From the NCBI GenBank assembly GCA_017651645.1, contig JAGCCO010000018.1, positions 78,692-142,691 on the forward strand: 64,000 nucleotides of DNA, given 5' to 3'. This DNA is from Bacteroidales bacterium. GTDB lineage: Bacteria > Bacteroidota > Bacteroidia > Bacteroidales > F082. Below, one piece after another: positions 35,376 through 42,923 of this stretch; position 1 is the first letter of the stretch; each line of letters begins with the position of its first letter. A program made the translations under genes and the position numbers. The notes beneath the pieces are model-generated. The model searched no databases. It was not told where the DNA came from and was given only the letters and a program-made list of their open reading frames with translations.

Positions 35376-37314
35376 GTGATTCTATCGTCATCCTCATCCG
35401 CCATTTCCACTGGTTTTTGGCGTTTGATGGGACATTGATTTGGTCGTCCATAGGGTTGGACGACCAATTTTTTTCGTTCAGGTCCAAGAGGTCTTGCATG
35501 GGATAGATGTTCCATTTCGAAGGGCTGTCCAAGTGCTTGTCCACGATCTTCATGAGGGTTTTTGCCGTGACTTTACGGTCATCAAGGTCGAGGCTGTCGA
35601 GGAACTGGCGGGTGCGGACACGGTCTTCTGCCAGCCAGCCGCGCAAGGTGGACATGTCATGGGTACCGGTGGTGTAGACGCAGTTCTCGGGCAGGTCTTC
35701 AGTCAGCACAAATGGGTGACCGAATACCTTTGGCATGCGTTGTACCTCAAGGCTCATGATGTCCAATTCATGCATCACCTCGGGCACACAAGCGGGAATC
35801 ATGCCAAGGTCTTCACCGCAAGCAATCATCTTCGTTGCGTTAACTAAGGCAGGCAACTTTTCCAAAGCTTTCTGCTTCCAGAAGTCGTTGTGGCGGTGGA
35901 AATAGAAGTCCTCGTAAATGGCATCGATGGCCTGTTTTTGGTCGTCGCTGAGGGCTTGGTAGGCCTTGGTCTTTTGCAACTCGATGCGAGGGATGTATTT
36001 GCCTTTTTCGTTTGGGGCAGTGATGAAAAGTGTGTCAACGCCTTTCTTCAAGTGTTTGCTCTTGACGAAATGGAAGCCTTGGTTTTCGATTTCTTCCACG
36101 CTGAGCGGTAGAGCAGGGCTGAAATGTCCCAACAAACCCGATTTGGCGGTCTTTGGTATCTCCCAAATACGGAAAAAGCCCAAGATATGATCGATGCGGT
36201 AGGCGTCGAAGTAGCGGGCCATCACCTGAAGGCGGCAACGCCACCAGGCGTAGTTGTCTTTGGCCATTGCGTCCCAGTTGTATGACGGGAAGCCCCAGTT
36301 TTGTCCCTCGGCAGCGAAATCATCGGGCGGAGCACCTACTTGTACATCAAGATGGAACAAATCGGGATGGCTTTTCACGTCCACGCCTTCGGGATTCACA
36401 CCGATGGGGATGTCTCCTTTCAGCAGCAGACCTTTGTCGTGCAAAGCATTGACGGCTTCGCGCAGTTGTTTGTCGCAATGATATTGCAGGAAGAGATGGA
36501 TTTCCTGTCCGTTGCCATCGCGCTCGGCGCAATATTGGGCATAGTCGAGAAGCCAGTCTTCGTTGTCTTTGACAAATTGTTGGAACTCAGCGGTTTCTTT
36601 TATTGTGTTCCATTGTTGCTCGAAGGCGGTTTGGAAATATTTCCATTTGGCTTTCAGCACCTTGGGATAATCGACGTCATCCTTTCCGTTGAGTATCGTC
36701 CGCATCCGCTTGAAAGCCGCGTCCTCTTTGATACCCAATTGTTTGAGGTTAAGATAAATCGGGTTCAGTGCAAAGGCCGAGATGGCATTATAAGGGTAGG
36801 AGTCGCGCCAGTCATAATGCGCCGTCGTGTCGTTGATGGGCAGGATTTGGATGATTTTCAGGTCGTTGGCTACGCACCAATCGCCCAATTTCGGCAGGTC
36901 GGCATATTCCCCGATGCCGAAATCATCCTCTGTACGCAGGCTGAACAGCGGCACAGCCACGCCTTTCATCGTTTGGCGCTCGGTGAGGCCGAACCAGTCC
37001 CAAACGCGGTCTTTGCCCTCGGGCAAAATGCGGTTGGGGCCGTCCTCCCATCGGATTTGGACGTTTTCACGGATGAAATATTTGTATTCCGTTGTTTGTA
37101 GAGACGCGATTGATCGCGTCTCATCAATGTGTTTCATTTGTTTCGGAGACGCGATGAATCGCGTCTCTACAAGGGCCGACCAAATCCCAGGTCCCACATA
37201 TTCCAATGCAATGGCCTTGTCAGGGTTCCAATTGCCTAATTCTGTGCTGTTTCCCGTGAGGAACAATTCCTCACCCCAGTGGCTGTCGTATCTTAATCTG
37301 AATAAAGTTTTCAT
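35353..37314 (-). CDS. malQ: 4-alpha-glucanotransferase with one N-terminal CBM20
   Basis: Transfers maltodextrin units in starch and maltose use. The N-terminal starch-binding CBM20 is LRYDSHWGEELFLTGNS ... WEDGPNRIL (about residues 6-100). The GH77 domain has the nucleophile in FDAYRIDHILGFFR, the acid in IACGEDLGMIP and the third carboxylate in TGTHDMSTLRGW. From memory, Bacteroides homologues are longer, with two CBM20 modules, so this 653-aa form seems shortened. Residues about 50-74 (around TRFIASPKQMKHIDETRSIA) are encoded by an in-frame palindromic insertion at 37097-37171. The last 23 bases overlap the convergent head-GIN gene. Confidence 0.93.
   Translation of the reverse strand: MKTLFRLRYDSHWGEELFLTGNSTELGNWNPDKAIALEYVGPGIWSALVETRFIASPKQMKHIDETRSIASLQTTEYKYFIRENVQIRWEDGPNRILPEGKDRVWDWFGLTERQTMKGVAVPLFSLRTEDDFGIGEYADLPKLGDWCVANDLKIIQILPINDTTAHYDWRDSYPYNAISAFALNPIYLNLKQLGIKEDAAFKRMRTILNGKDDVDYPKVLKAKWKYFQTAFEQQWNTIKETAEFQQFVKDNEDWLLDYAQYCAERDGNGQEIHLFLQYHCDKQLREAVNALHDKGLLLKGDIPIGVNPEGVDVKSHPDLFHLDVQVGAPPDDFAAEGQNWGFPSYNWDAMAKDNYAWWRCRLQVMARYFDAYRIDHILGFFRIWEIPKTAKSGLLGHFSPALPLSVEEIENQGFHFVKSKHLKKGVDTLFITAPNEKGKYIPRIELQKTKAYQALSDDQKQAIDAIYEDFYFHRHNDFWKQKALEKLPALVNATKMIACGEDLGMIPACVPEVMHELDIMSLEVQRMPKVFGHPFVLTEDLPENCVYTTGTHDMSTLRGWLAEDRVRTRQFLDSLDLDDRKVTAKTLMKIVDKHLDSPSKWNIYPMQDLLDLNEKNWSSNPMDDQINVPSNAKNQWKWRMRMTIESLTDSHHG
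35440..35474 (+). terminator. Terminator of the head-GIN gene, lying inside malQ coding sequence
   Basis: Perfect 10-bp stem TTGGTCGTCC/GGACGACCAA with an 8-base loop, followed by seven T on the plus strand. It lies 65 bases after the head-GIN stop, in the antisense of malQ codons for WSSNPMDDQ. Confidence 0.75.
37097..37171. mobile_element. 75-bp palindromic element inserted in frame in malQ
   Basis: Two 10-bp-stem hairpins, GAGACGCGAT-TG-ATCGCGTCTC (37101-37122) and GAGACGCGAT-GA-ATCGCGTCTC (37146-37167), are bounded by outer arms TGTAGAGACG and CGTCTCTACA. The total length is 25 codons, with no stop in the malQ frame. Confidence 0.8.
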
Positions 37315-37332
37315 GCCGCAAAAGTAAGGAAA

Positions 37333-38592
37333 TTATTCGATCCTCACCTGATACAAAGCCCTTCTATGGTTGGCGCCTGTGGGATAAATGAAATACAGCA
37401 CCCCATCGTGAATCCTTAGGTTTTGCGCGAAGGGATAGCCGCTGAGGTCCATGACGGCGGTGGCGGTGCCGGTCTTCAAGTCGATGCGTTTCAGCGTGCC
37501 GACACCGTCGTTGACGAAAATGGTGTAGAATTCTTTTCGGGCAACGTCTACCAACATGTTTTGCTTCCAGCGGCGGTCGGGTTCCATCTTGCCGTTCCAT
37601 TTGCGGTATTCGTGGAAGGTGAGGGGATAGCGCGCCAGTACATTGCCCTCAGTGTCGAAGACGAGGGTCTCGTGGTCGACATAGGCAAAGAGGTAAAACC
37701 TGTTGTCGATGGCGTAGATGGGGGCATACACCGGTTCGATGTAATCGGCTTCCCAGCGTCCCCGTATCCGCCGGATGCTGGCAGCGGCTTCCTCGTCTTC
37801 GATGTAGTGGAGTAATATCGGCTCATTGTCGTGACCGAGGTAGTTCCGGTAATAGCTTACTCCCGTGCCGAAAAAGTGACGCCATCCTGTGATGAAAACG
37901 TTGTCGGTTGCTGTTACGATGGTGGAGAACTTTTCATAGAACTCCTTCCTCGGCATGGAATAGTAGAAGTTCATCTGGCCTTTCTTGTCATTATCATATT
38001 CCATAAATCCGACCAGGCTGGCTTGGTAGTCGTTGAGGGCATAGATGTCACCGAAAGCGTCTCTGTTCAGGATTTTGTAACGCGAAGAGATCGGCATTTC
38101 GTGCAAAGTGTCCATGTCGAAGGACAGATGGAGCAGTGCGGAGTTGCGACGTCGGTATACAATCAGATAAATGCCATCCTCACGGATGGTGTAGTCGAGG
38201 ACGGTCATCACGGGATTGTCGTAGGCTTTGTGGGGCGCATTGGCAGTGATCTCCACCTCAAGCAGCTGGTGGCTACGGGTTTTCATCTTGACTGTCAGGT
38301 TTTTACCGTTGATGTCTTTTTCTTTAATGGTGTAGTAGGTGGGCTCAAAGACCATGTGGGCGAAACGGAGTATGTCGCCAGTCTTGGCGTGGCTGTAAGT
38401 GAATCGGCCGTGCTCGTCGGTGACGGAAACGAGCAGCGAGTCGTGCACATAAACGCTCACATTCTCAATAACTTTGCCATTCTCGTCTTTGCAATAGCCT
38501 TGCACAACAGTGCGTTCTTGGGCTGTTGCGCTCAAGCTTGTCATCATGCAAGCGGCCAACAGCAGGATGGAAAAGTAGTATTTGTGTTTCAT
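37333..38592 (-). CDS. Exported protein with carboxypeptidase-regulatory-like domain and propeller-like body, copy 2
   Basis: Signal peptide (FSILLLAACMMTSLSATAQ), then a CarboxypepD-reg-like domain (VVQGYCKDENGKVIENVSVYVHDSLLVSVTDEHG, about residues 28-110) ending in LLEVEITANAPH. This plan resembles TonB-dependent receptor N-termini, but there is no plug or barrel. The remaining 300 residues are short beta segments similar to the 6-bladed beta-propeller family of Bacteroidota. No T9SS signal is seen. It starts 5 bases after the stop of its paralogue, so they form an operon. Function unknown. Confidence 0.75.
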   Translation of the reverse strand: MKHKYYFSILLLAACMMTSLSATAQERTVVQGYCKDENGKVIENVSVYVHDSLLVSVTDEHGRFTYSHAKTGDILRFAHMVFEPTYYTIKEKDINGKNLTVKMKTRSHQLLEVEITANAPHKAYDNPVMTVLDYTIREDGIYLIVYRRRNSALLHLSFDMDTLHEMPISSRYKILNRDAFGDIYALNDYQASLVGFMEYDNDKKGQMNFYYSMPRKEFYEKFSTIVTATDNVFITGWRHFFGTGVSYYRNYLGHDNEPILLHYIEDEEAAASIRRIRGRWEADYIEPVYAPIYAIDNRFYLFAYVDHETLVFDTEGNVLARYPLTFHEYRKWNGKMEPDRRWKQNMLVDVARKEFYTIFVNDGVGTLKRIDLKTGTATAVMDLSGYPFAQNLRIHDGVLYFIYPTGANHRRALYQVRIE

Positions 38593-38597
38593 GGCTG

Positions 38598-39920
38598 TTA
38601 AGTTTTTGAAATAGTTTGAGATAGGGAAATATCGTCATAATCAATCCTCACCTGATACAAAGCCTTTCTATGATTGTACCCCGTGGGATAGAGGAAATAC
38701 AATGTTCCATTGTGGACGCGCATCATTTCCGCGAAAGGGTAGCCGCTGAGGTCCATGACAGGCTTGGCTGTCCCTGTTTCCAGGTCAATGCGCAGCAAGG
38801 TGCATAGTCCGTCTTCGACAAGATAGCTGTAGAACTCCTTTCTAGCTTCATCGGCCATCATCTTTTTCTTCCAACGTTTGTCTGTTTCCAGTTTGCCGTT
38901 CCATTTCTTGTTCATGTGGAAGGTCAGTGGATGGCGTTCCAATTCTTTGCCGACCGCATCGAAAATGATGGTCTCGCAATCAGTGTAGGCGAAGAGATAG
39001 ATCTTGTTGTCGATTCCAAAGATCGGGTTGAAGATGTAATAGAGTTTTGGATAAAGAGTCAGCATGTAGGTTGTAAATTTGTCAAGCCCACCTTTGCCAC
39101 GAAGCATTTGCATAAGGTCGTCACGACGCTCTTCATCTACGATATGGTGCAGCATGTACACTGTATCGGCTGTGGGTGTCACGCAATAATAATATTGCTC
39201 GAGGCCAAAAAACGCATACCGCCCGGTAATGACTACGCTGTCGGAAGCAGTGATGATGGGGCCGTAAAGTTCGTAAAACTTTGATATTGAGATGGGCGGA
39301 AACAGATACATTTCTTTCTTTTGTCCTTTACTAAAACCGCTGAATCCCACTTGGCAGGCCTTGTCGTGGCTGATGACATGCACAAAACCGTAAAAATCCC
39401 TAAATACATTCTTGTATTCGGAGGAAATCTTCAACTCGTGTAGCGTGTCCATTTCGAAGGAAAGGTGGAGTAGGGTGGAATTTCTGCGTCGGTAGGCCAG
39501 CATATAAATGCCGTCTTCGCAAATCACGTAGTCGAGGACACTCATCACGGGGTTGTCGTAAGCGATGTGCGGCGCGTTGGCCGTCACTTCCACCTCATGC
39601 AGTTCATGTTTCTTGGTTTTGATGCTGATGTTGATAGGTTTGCCGTTCAAGTCTTCATCTTTGACGGTGTAAGAGGAGGGCTCATAGGCCATGTGGGCGA
39701 AACGAAGTTGGTCGCCTGCCTTGGCATGGATGTAGGTGAAGCAGCCGTTTTCATCAGTGACACAGATAAGCTGTGAGTTGCTTACGTAAACACTTACATT
39801 TTCTATGGCCTTGCCTTTTTCGTTGACGCAAATGCCTTGCACGATAGTGTGTTGTTGGGCAGTGGCCTGGAAAACAGTTATGAGGCCGAAAAGCAGGAGA
39901 AGTAAGGTAGACTTTTTCAT
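38598..39920 (-). CDS. Exported protein with carboxypeptidase-regulatory-like domain and propeller-like body, copy 1
   Basis: First gene of the two-paralogue operon. I start at MKKSTLLLLLFGLITVFQATAQ, a signal peptide, 12 codons inside the longest frame. It shares with copy 2 the N-terminal domain (IVQGICVNEKGKAIENVSVYVSNS), the junction EVEVTANAPHIAYDNPVMSVLDYVI and the C-terminus (LSGYPFAEMMRVHNGTLYFLYPTGYNHRKALYQVRID). The middle parts have diverged and this copy is longer. A TATTTTTG box lies 34 bases upstream. Function unknown. Confidence 0.75.
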   Translation of the reverse strand: MKKSTLLLLLFGLITVFQATAQQHTIVQGICVNEKGKAIENVSVYVSNSQLICVTDENGCFTYIHAKAGDQLRFAHMAYEPSSYTVKDEDLNGKPINISIKTKKHELHEVEVTANAPHIAYDNPVMSVLDYVICEDGIYMLAYRRRNSTLLHLSFEMDTLHELKISSEYKNVFRDFYGFVHVISHDKACQVGFSGFSKGQKKEMYLFPPISISKFYELYGPIITASDSVVITGRYAFFGLEQYYYCVTPTADTVYMLHHIVDEERRDDLMQMLRGKGGLDKFTTYMLTLYPKLYYIFNPIFGIDNKIYLFAYTDCETIIFDAVGKELERHPLTFHMNKKWNGKLETDKRWKKKMMADEARKEFYSYLVEDGLCTLLRIDLETGTAKPVMDLSGYPFAEMMRVHNGTLYFLYPTGYNHRKALYQVRIDYDDISLSQTISKT

Positions 39921-39953
39921 GGCTTTACTGTTTTTATGCTCCTTATTATGGGA

Positions 39954-39961
39954 CAAAAATA
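39954..39961 (-). promoter_or_regulatory. -7 box of the paired propeller-like genes
   Basis: TATTTTTG on the minus strand, 33 bases before the ATG ending at 39920. Confidence 0.6.
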
Positions 39962-40024
39962 GTAAAAAAATCGATTAAACAAGAAAAATATTCATTTTAA
40001 TTCAAAATATTCCGTTTAAAATTG

Positions 40025-40057
40025 TTTTTGCTAGCATTTCAAGAATTGTTATCTTTG
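40025..40057 (+). promoter_or_regulatory. Promoter of the acyltransferase gene
   Basis: TTTTTG ending at 40030 and TATCTTTG at 40050-40057 are 19 bases apart. The leader of about 15 bases supports the ATG at 40079. Confidence 0.7.
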
Positions 40058-40078
40058 CACCGATTAACAATACCACCA

Positions 40079-40741
40079 ATGACCGCTTTCGATTTCTTTA
40101 ATATCATCCGCTCGATCCCGAAGACCTTGCACTTCAACCTGCATTATTTTCCGCTTAAGACGGCCTTGAAGCTGCCTGTGGTGGTGTCGCACCGCACCTA
40201 TTTGCGCGAGTTGCACGGCAAGGTAGAGCTTCCTGAGAAGGTGGAAAGGGCGATGATAAAGATCGGTTTCGGTGATGTGGGACACTACGACCGCAAGCGC
40301 TCACGCGGCATCTGGCAGGTAAGCGGCACGGTCAGTTTCGGAGGCAAGGCGAGCATCGGGCATGGTTCCAAACTCTCAGTGAGAGGCCATTTGAGTCTCG
40401 GTGCCGATTTCAACTTGACCGCCGAAAGCACCATCGTCTGCGCCAAGGAGATCCGTTTCGGCGATGACTGCCTGCTGAGTTGGGACATCCTCGTGATGGA
40501 CACCGACGAGCATCCCTTGTATGATACGGAAAGCCAACGCATCAACCCCGATAAAGCCATCGTGGTGGGCGACCATGTTTGGATAGGGTGCAAATGCGTG
40601 CTGCTGAAAGGCGCAGAGGTGCCGAACAACACAGTGTTGGCGGCAGGCACACTGCTTACCTCAGCCTTCAACGGCGAGAATCAAGTGATTGGTGGCAATC
40701 CCCCTGTCGTCCTCAAATCCGACGTCCGCTGGGAACATTGA
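40079..40741 (+). CDS. Hexapeptide-repeat (LbH) acyltransferase
   Basis: A 220-aa left-handed beta-helix transferase, likely acetylating a sugar. Hexapeptide-like rungs run from VSFGGKASIGHGSKLSVRG to AIVVGDHVWIGCKCVLLKGAEVPNNTVLAAGTLLT. The active-site histidine loop is MDTDEHPLYDTESQRINPDKA. The N-terminal 60 residues are a helical extension seen in surface-glycan acetyltransferases of Bacteroidota. The ATG at 40079 follows the promoter; the longer frame start at 40022 is upstream of it. Donor and acceptor are unknown. Confidence 0.85.
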   Translation: MTAFDFFNIIRSIPKTLHFNLHYFPLKTALKLPVVVSHRTYLRELHGKVELPEKVERAMIKIGFGDVGHYDRKRSRGIWQVSGTVSFGGKASIGHGSKLSVRGHLSLGADFNLTAESTIVCAKEIRFGDDCLLSWDILVMDTDEHPLYDTESQRINPDKAIVVGDHVWIGCKCVLLKGAEVPNNTVLAAGTLLTSAFNGENQVIGGNPPVVLKSDVRWEH

Positions 40742-40750
40742 TTTTTTTGT

Positions 40751-40884
40751 CACAAAACGGACAAAACTCTCAAAACTATCTTTATAGCATGGGCGGCTTC
40801 ACAACCGTGTCGCCGCCGGGAAGCCGCCAGTTGGCGTGCTTCCCAACGAACTTTAGAGGTTTTGCTTGTTTTGTAGGTTTTGTG
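40751..40884. repeat. Palindromic intergenic element with CAAAAC-rich arms
   Basis: The ends CACAAAAC..ACAAAAC and GTTTTGTAGGTTTTGTG are imperfect inverted arms about 34 bases long. Inside is a second inverted repeat, GGCGGCTTC (40792-40800) / GAAGCCGCC (40820-40828). It fills the gap between the convergent acyltransferase and adk genes. Confidence 0.7.
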
Positions 40885-40889
40885 ATGAA

Positions 40890-41459
40890 TTATAAAGCGT
40901 CAATTACCGTGCAGAGGTTCTCGAAGATCTGTGGGATTTCGCCTACGCCGTTCACCGCGTGCAGGTTGTCCTTGGCTTCATAGAAGTCGAGCACAGGGCG
41001 TGTCTTCTCTTCATATTCCACGAAACGGTGCTTGATGGAGTCGAGGTTGTCGTCAGCGCGACCGCTGGTCTTGCCGCGTTCCAACATGCGTTCAATGAGG
41101 AGCTCCTCGGGCACTTCGAGGCTCAGCACACCCGTCAGCGACATGCCGAATTTCTCCATCATCTCGTCCAAAATCTCGGCTTGGCGCACCGTACGTGGGT
41201 AGCCGTCAAAGAGGAAACCGGCCGAGTCCATGTTCTCGGAGAGTTTCTTCTCGATGATTTTGGCCACGATTTCGTCGGAGACGAGGTTGCCTTGGCTGAT
41301 GATTTCCTTCACTTGCAGACCCAATTCACTTTCGGCGGCGATTTCCTCGCGCAGGATTTCACCGGTGGAGATATAGGTCAGGTTGTATTTCTCGCGCAGG
41401 AACTGCGACTGCGTTCCCTTGCCTGCCCCTGGAGGGCCGAATAATATGATGTTAAGCAT
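40890..41459 (-). CDS. adk: Adenylate kinase, short form
   Basis: Interconverts ATP+AMP and 2 ADP in the cytoplasm. The P-loop is LFGPPGAGKGTQSQ (residues 5-18), the AMP site is STGEILREEI, the AMP/adenine region is FDGYPRTVRQAEIL, and the arginine lid is ERMLERGKTSGRADDNLDSIKHRF. At 189 aa it lacks the extended zinc or long LID domain, the short type usual in Bacteroidota. It lies 82 bases downstream of hpt in the same direction, with a palindromic repeat in between. Confidence 0.97.
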   Translation of the reverse strand: MLNIILFGPPGAGKGTQSQFLREKYNLTYISTGEILREEIAAESELGLQVKEIISQGNLVSDEIVAKIIEKKLSENMDSAGFLFDGYPRTVRQAEILDEMMEKFGMSLTGVLSLEVPEELLIERMLERGKTSGRADDNLDSIKHRFVEYEEKTRPVLDFYEAKDNLHAVNGVGEIPQIFENLCTVIDAL

Positions 41460-41473
41460 AACGTTATGTTTTT

Positions 41474-41536
41474 AAATTCGGAATGTTGAATGCTGAATTC
41501 GGAATGAGATCATTCAGCATTCCGCATTCATAATTC
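41474..41536. repeat. Palindromic intergenic element built from GAATG words
   Basis: Left arm words GAATGTTGAATGCTGAATTCGG and right arm CATTCAGCATTCCGCATTC form an imperfect inverted repeat of shuffled GAATG/GAATTC units between hpt and adk. Confidence 0.75.
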
Positions 41537-41541
41537 CGCAT

Positions 41542-42081
41542 TCAGTTTTCTATGATTTTATAAATATCCGGTAAATTTCTCCCCTGTTGGTCATAATCCA
41601 ATCCATAGCCTACGATGAACTCGTTGCCGATGTCCATGCCTTTGTAGTCGATAGGGTAGGAGTACTGGAAGTTGTCCGGTTTGAAGAACAGCGTGGCGAT
41701 GCGCACATCGGCAGCCTTCAAGTCGCGGAGCTTCTGGGTGGTGTAGCGCAAGGTGTGGCCCGTGTCGACGATGTCTTCCACGATGACGACATGGCGGCCG
41801 TACAGGGAATGGTCCAGGCCGATGAGCTCGCGGATGACATTAGTGGTCTCCGTGCCAGCGTATGACGACAGCTTGACGAAACTGATCTCGCACGGAATCG
41901 TCAGCCGCTTGAACAGCTCGGAGGCAAACATGAAGGCGCCGTTGAGCACCACAAGGAACAAGGGGTTCATACCTTCTAAGTCCTTGTTGATTTGGTCGGC
42001 CACGGTTTGGATGCTGGCCTCGATTTTTTCTTGGGGGATGTACAGCCCAAATTCCTTGTCTAAGACTTTTACTGTTTTCAT
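41542..42081 (-). CDS. hpt: Hypoxanthine phosphoribosyltransferase
   Basis: Purine salvage: converts hypoxanthine (and guanine) to nucleotides with PRPP. The PRPP-binding motif VVIVEDIVDTGHTL is clear; other family features are FLVVLNGAFMFASEL, FVKLSSYAGTETT and DYKGMDIGNEFIVGYGLDYDQQGRNLPDIY. I start at the ATG ending at 42081 rather than a TTG two codons earlier. Its promoter has both a -33 and a -7 box. At 179 aa it is normal. Confidence 0.95.
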   Translation of the reverse strand: MKTVKVLDKEFGLYIPQEKIEASIQTVADQINKDLEGMNPLFLVVLNGAFMFASELFKRLTIPCEISFVKLSSYAGTETTNVIRELIGLDHSLYGRHVVIVEDIVDTGHTLRYTTQKLRDLKAADVRIATLFFKPDNFQYSYPIDYKGMDIGNEFIVGYGLDYDQQGRNLPDIYKIIEN

Positions 42082-42125
42082 TTTCAAAGGATTGATGTTT
42101 TCTTGCCCTTTTGACTAAGGCGACA

Positions 42126-42155
42126 CAAATATACAAAATGCTTCTATTGGGTCAA
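42126..42155 (-). promoter_or_regulatory. Promoter of hpt
   Basis: On the minus strand TTG (42153-42155) and TATATTTG (42126-42133) are 19 bases apart. Confidence 0.7.
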
Positions 42156-42190
42156 CCGCATTGGAAAAAAAACTACTTTTGCGTCAAAAC

Positions 42191-42293
42191 TATGGCCTAT
42201 AGCCCATGGCCAATGGCCTGACCCACGAAAAGCTTTGAATCCCATGCTTTCGATGGGACAAGCCTTAGGCCATTAGCCATCAGCCATAGGCCA
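42191..42293. repeat. Palindromic intergenic element built from TATGGCC words, second copy
   Basis: Left arm 42191-42218 and right arm 42268-42293 are inverted, word-shuffled copies (TATGGCC, ATAGCC, CATGGCC), as in the element at 19671-19768. The loop holds a small hairpin, CCCAT-7-ATGGG. It sits between the divergent hpt promoter and purE. Confidence 0.8.
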
Positions 42294-42322
42294 ACTGAAC
42301 AACTAAACAACTGACAACTGAT

Positions 42323-42829
42323 ATGACTCCAATAGTAAGCATCATTATGGGAAGCACCTCCGACCTTCCCGTTTTAGAAAAAGCCGCACAGTTCTTCGAC
42401 GAGATGGAGATCCCGTTTGAGATGAACGCCCTCAGTGCGCATCGTACGCCGCAGGAAGTGGAACGGTTTGCCCGCGAGGCCCAAGGCCGTGGCATTAAAG
42501 TGATCATCGCCGCCGCTGGCATGGCTGCCGCATTGCCGGGCGTGATTGCCGCCAACACCACCTTGCCTGTCATCGGTGTGCCAGTGAAGGGTATGCTTGA
42601 TGGCCTCGATGCCATGTTATCCATCATCCAGATGCCTCCCGGTATCCCTGTGGCCACAGTGGGCGTGAATGGTGCGCTCAATGCCGCCATCCTTGCCGCT
42701 GAGATGCTGGCCTTGAGCGATGCCGAGATGGCCGCCAAAGTGGCCAACTACAAGGAGAATCTGAAGAACAAGATCACGAAGGCGAATGCCGAACTGAAAG
42801 AGGTGAAGTACAAGTTCAAGACCAATTGA
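42323..42829 (+). CDS. purE: N5-carboxyaminoimidazole ribonucleotide mutase (PurE)
   Basis: Purine biosynthesis enzyme moving the carboxyl group of N5-CAIR. Motifs are VSIIMGSTSDLPVL (phosphate loop), NALSAHRTPQEV (catalytic His), IIAAAGMAAALPGVIA and GLDAMLSIIQMPPGIPVATVGVNGALNAA. In the third motif many class I enzymes read AGGAAHLPG; here the histidine position is alanine. At 168 aa it is normal length. No other pur genes are adjacent. Confidence 0.95.
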   Translation: MTPIVSIIMGSTSDLPVLEKAAQFFDEMEIPFEMNALSAHRTPQEVERFAREAQGRGIKVIIAAAGMAAALPGVIAANTTLPVIGVPVKGMLDGLDAMLSIIQMPPGIPVATVGVNGALNAAILAAEMLALSDAEMAAKVANYKENLKNKITKANAELKEVKYKFKTN

Positions 42830-42853
42830 TTATAGGGGTAATGTTGACAAAAA

Positions 42854-42879
42854 TAGAGACGGCGCAAGCACCGTCTCTA
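42854..42879. terminator. Hairpin between purE and the convergent T9SS gene
   Basis: Stem TAGAGACGG/CCGTCTCTA (9 bp) with an 8-base loop. On the minus strand it is followed by TTTTTG. Its outer bases match the ends of the palindrome inserted in malQ (GTAGAGACG/CGTCTCTAC). Confidence 0.75.
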
Positions 42880-42923
42880 CCAAACCAAATCAACTAAAAC
42901 CAAATCATATGGAAAAACTTTAC

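Noticed and set aside
37097..37171. Sequencing or assembly artefact in malQ
   Set aside because: The insert keeps the frame, is an exact multiple of three and is made of a complete palindrome, which favours a real element; raw reads would still settle it.
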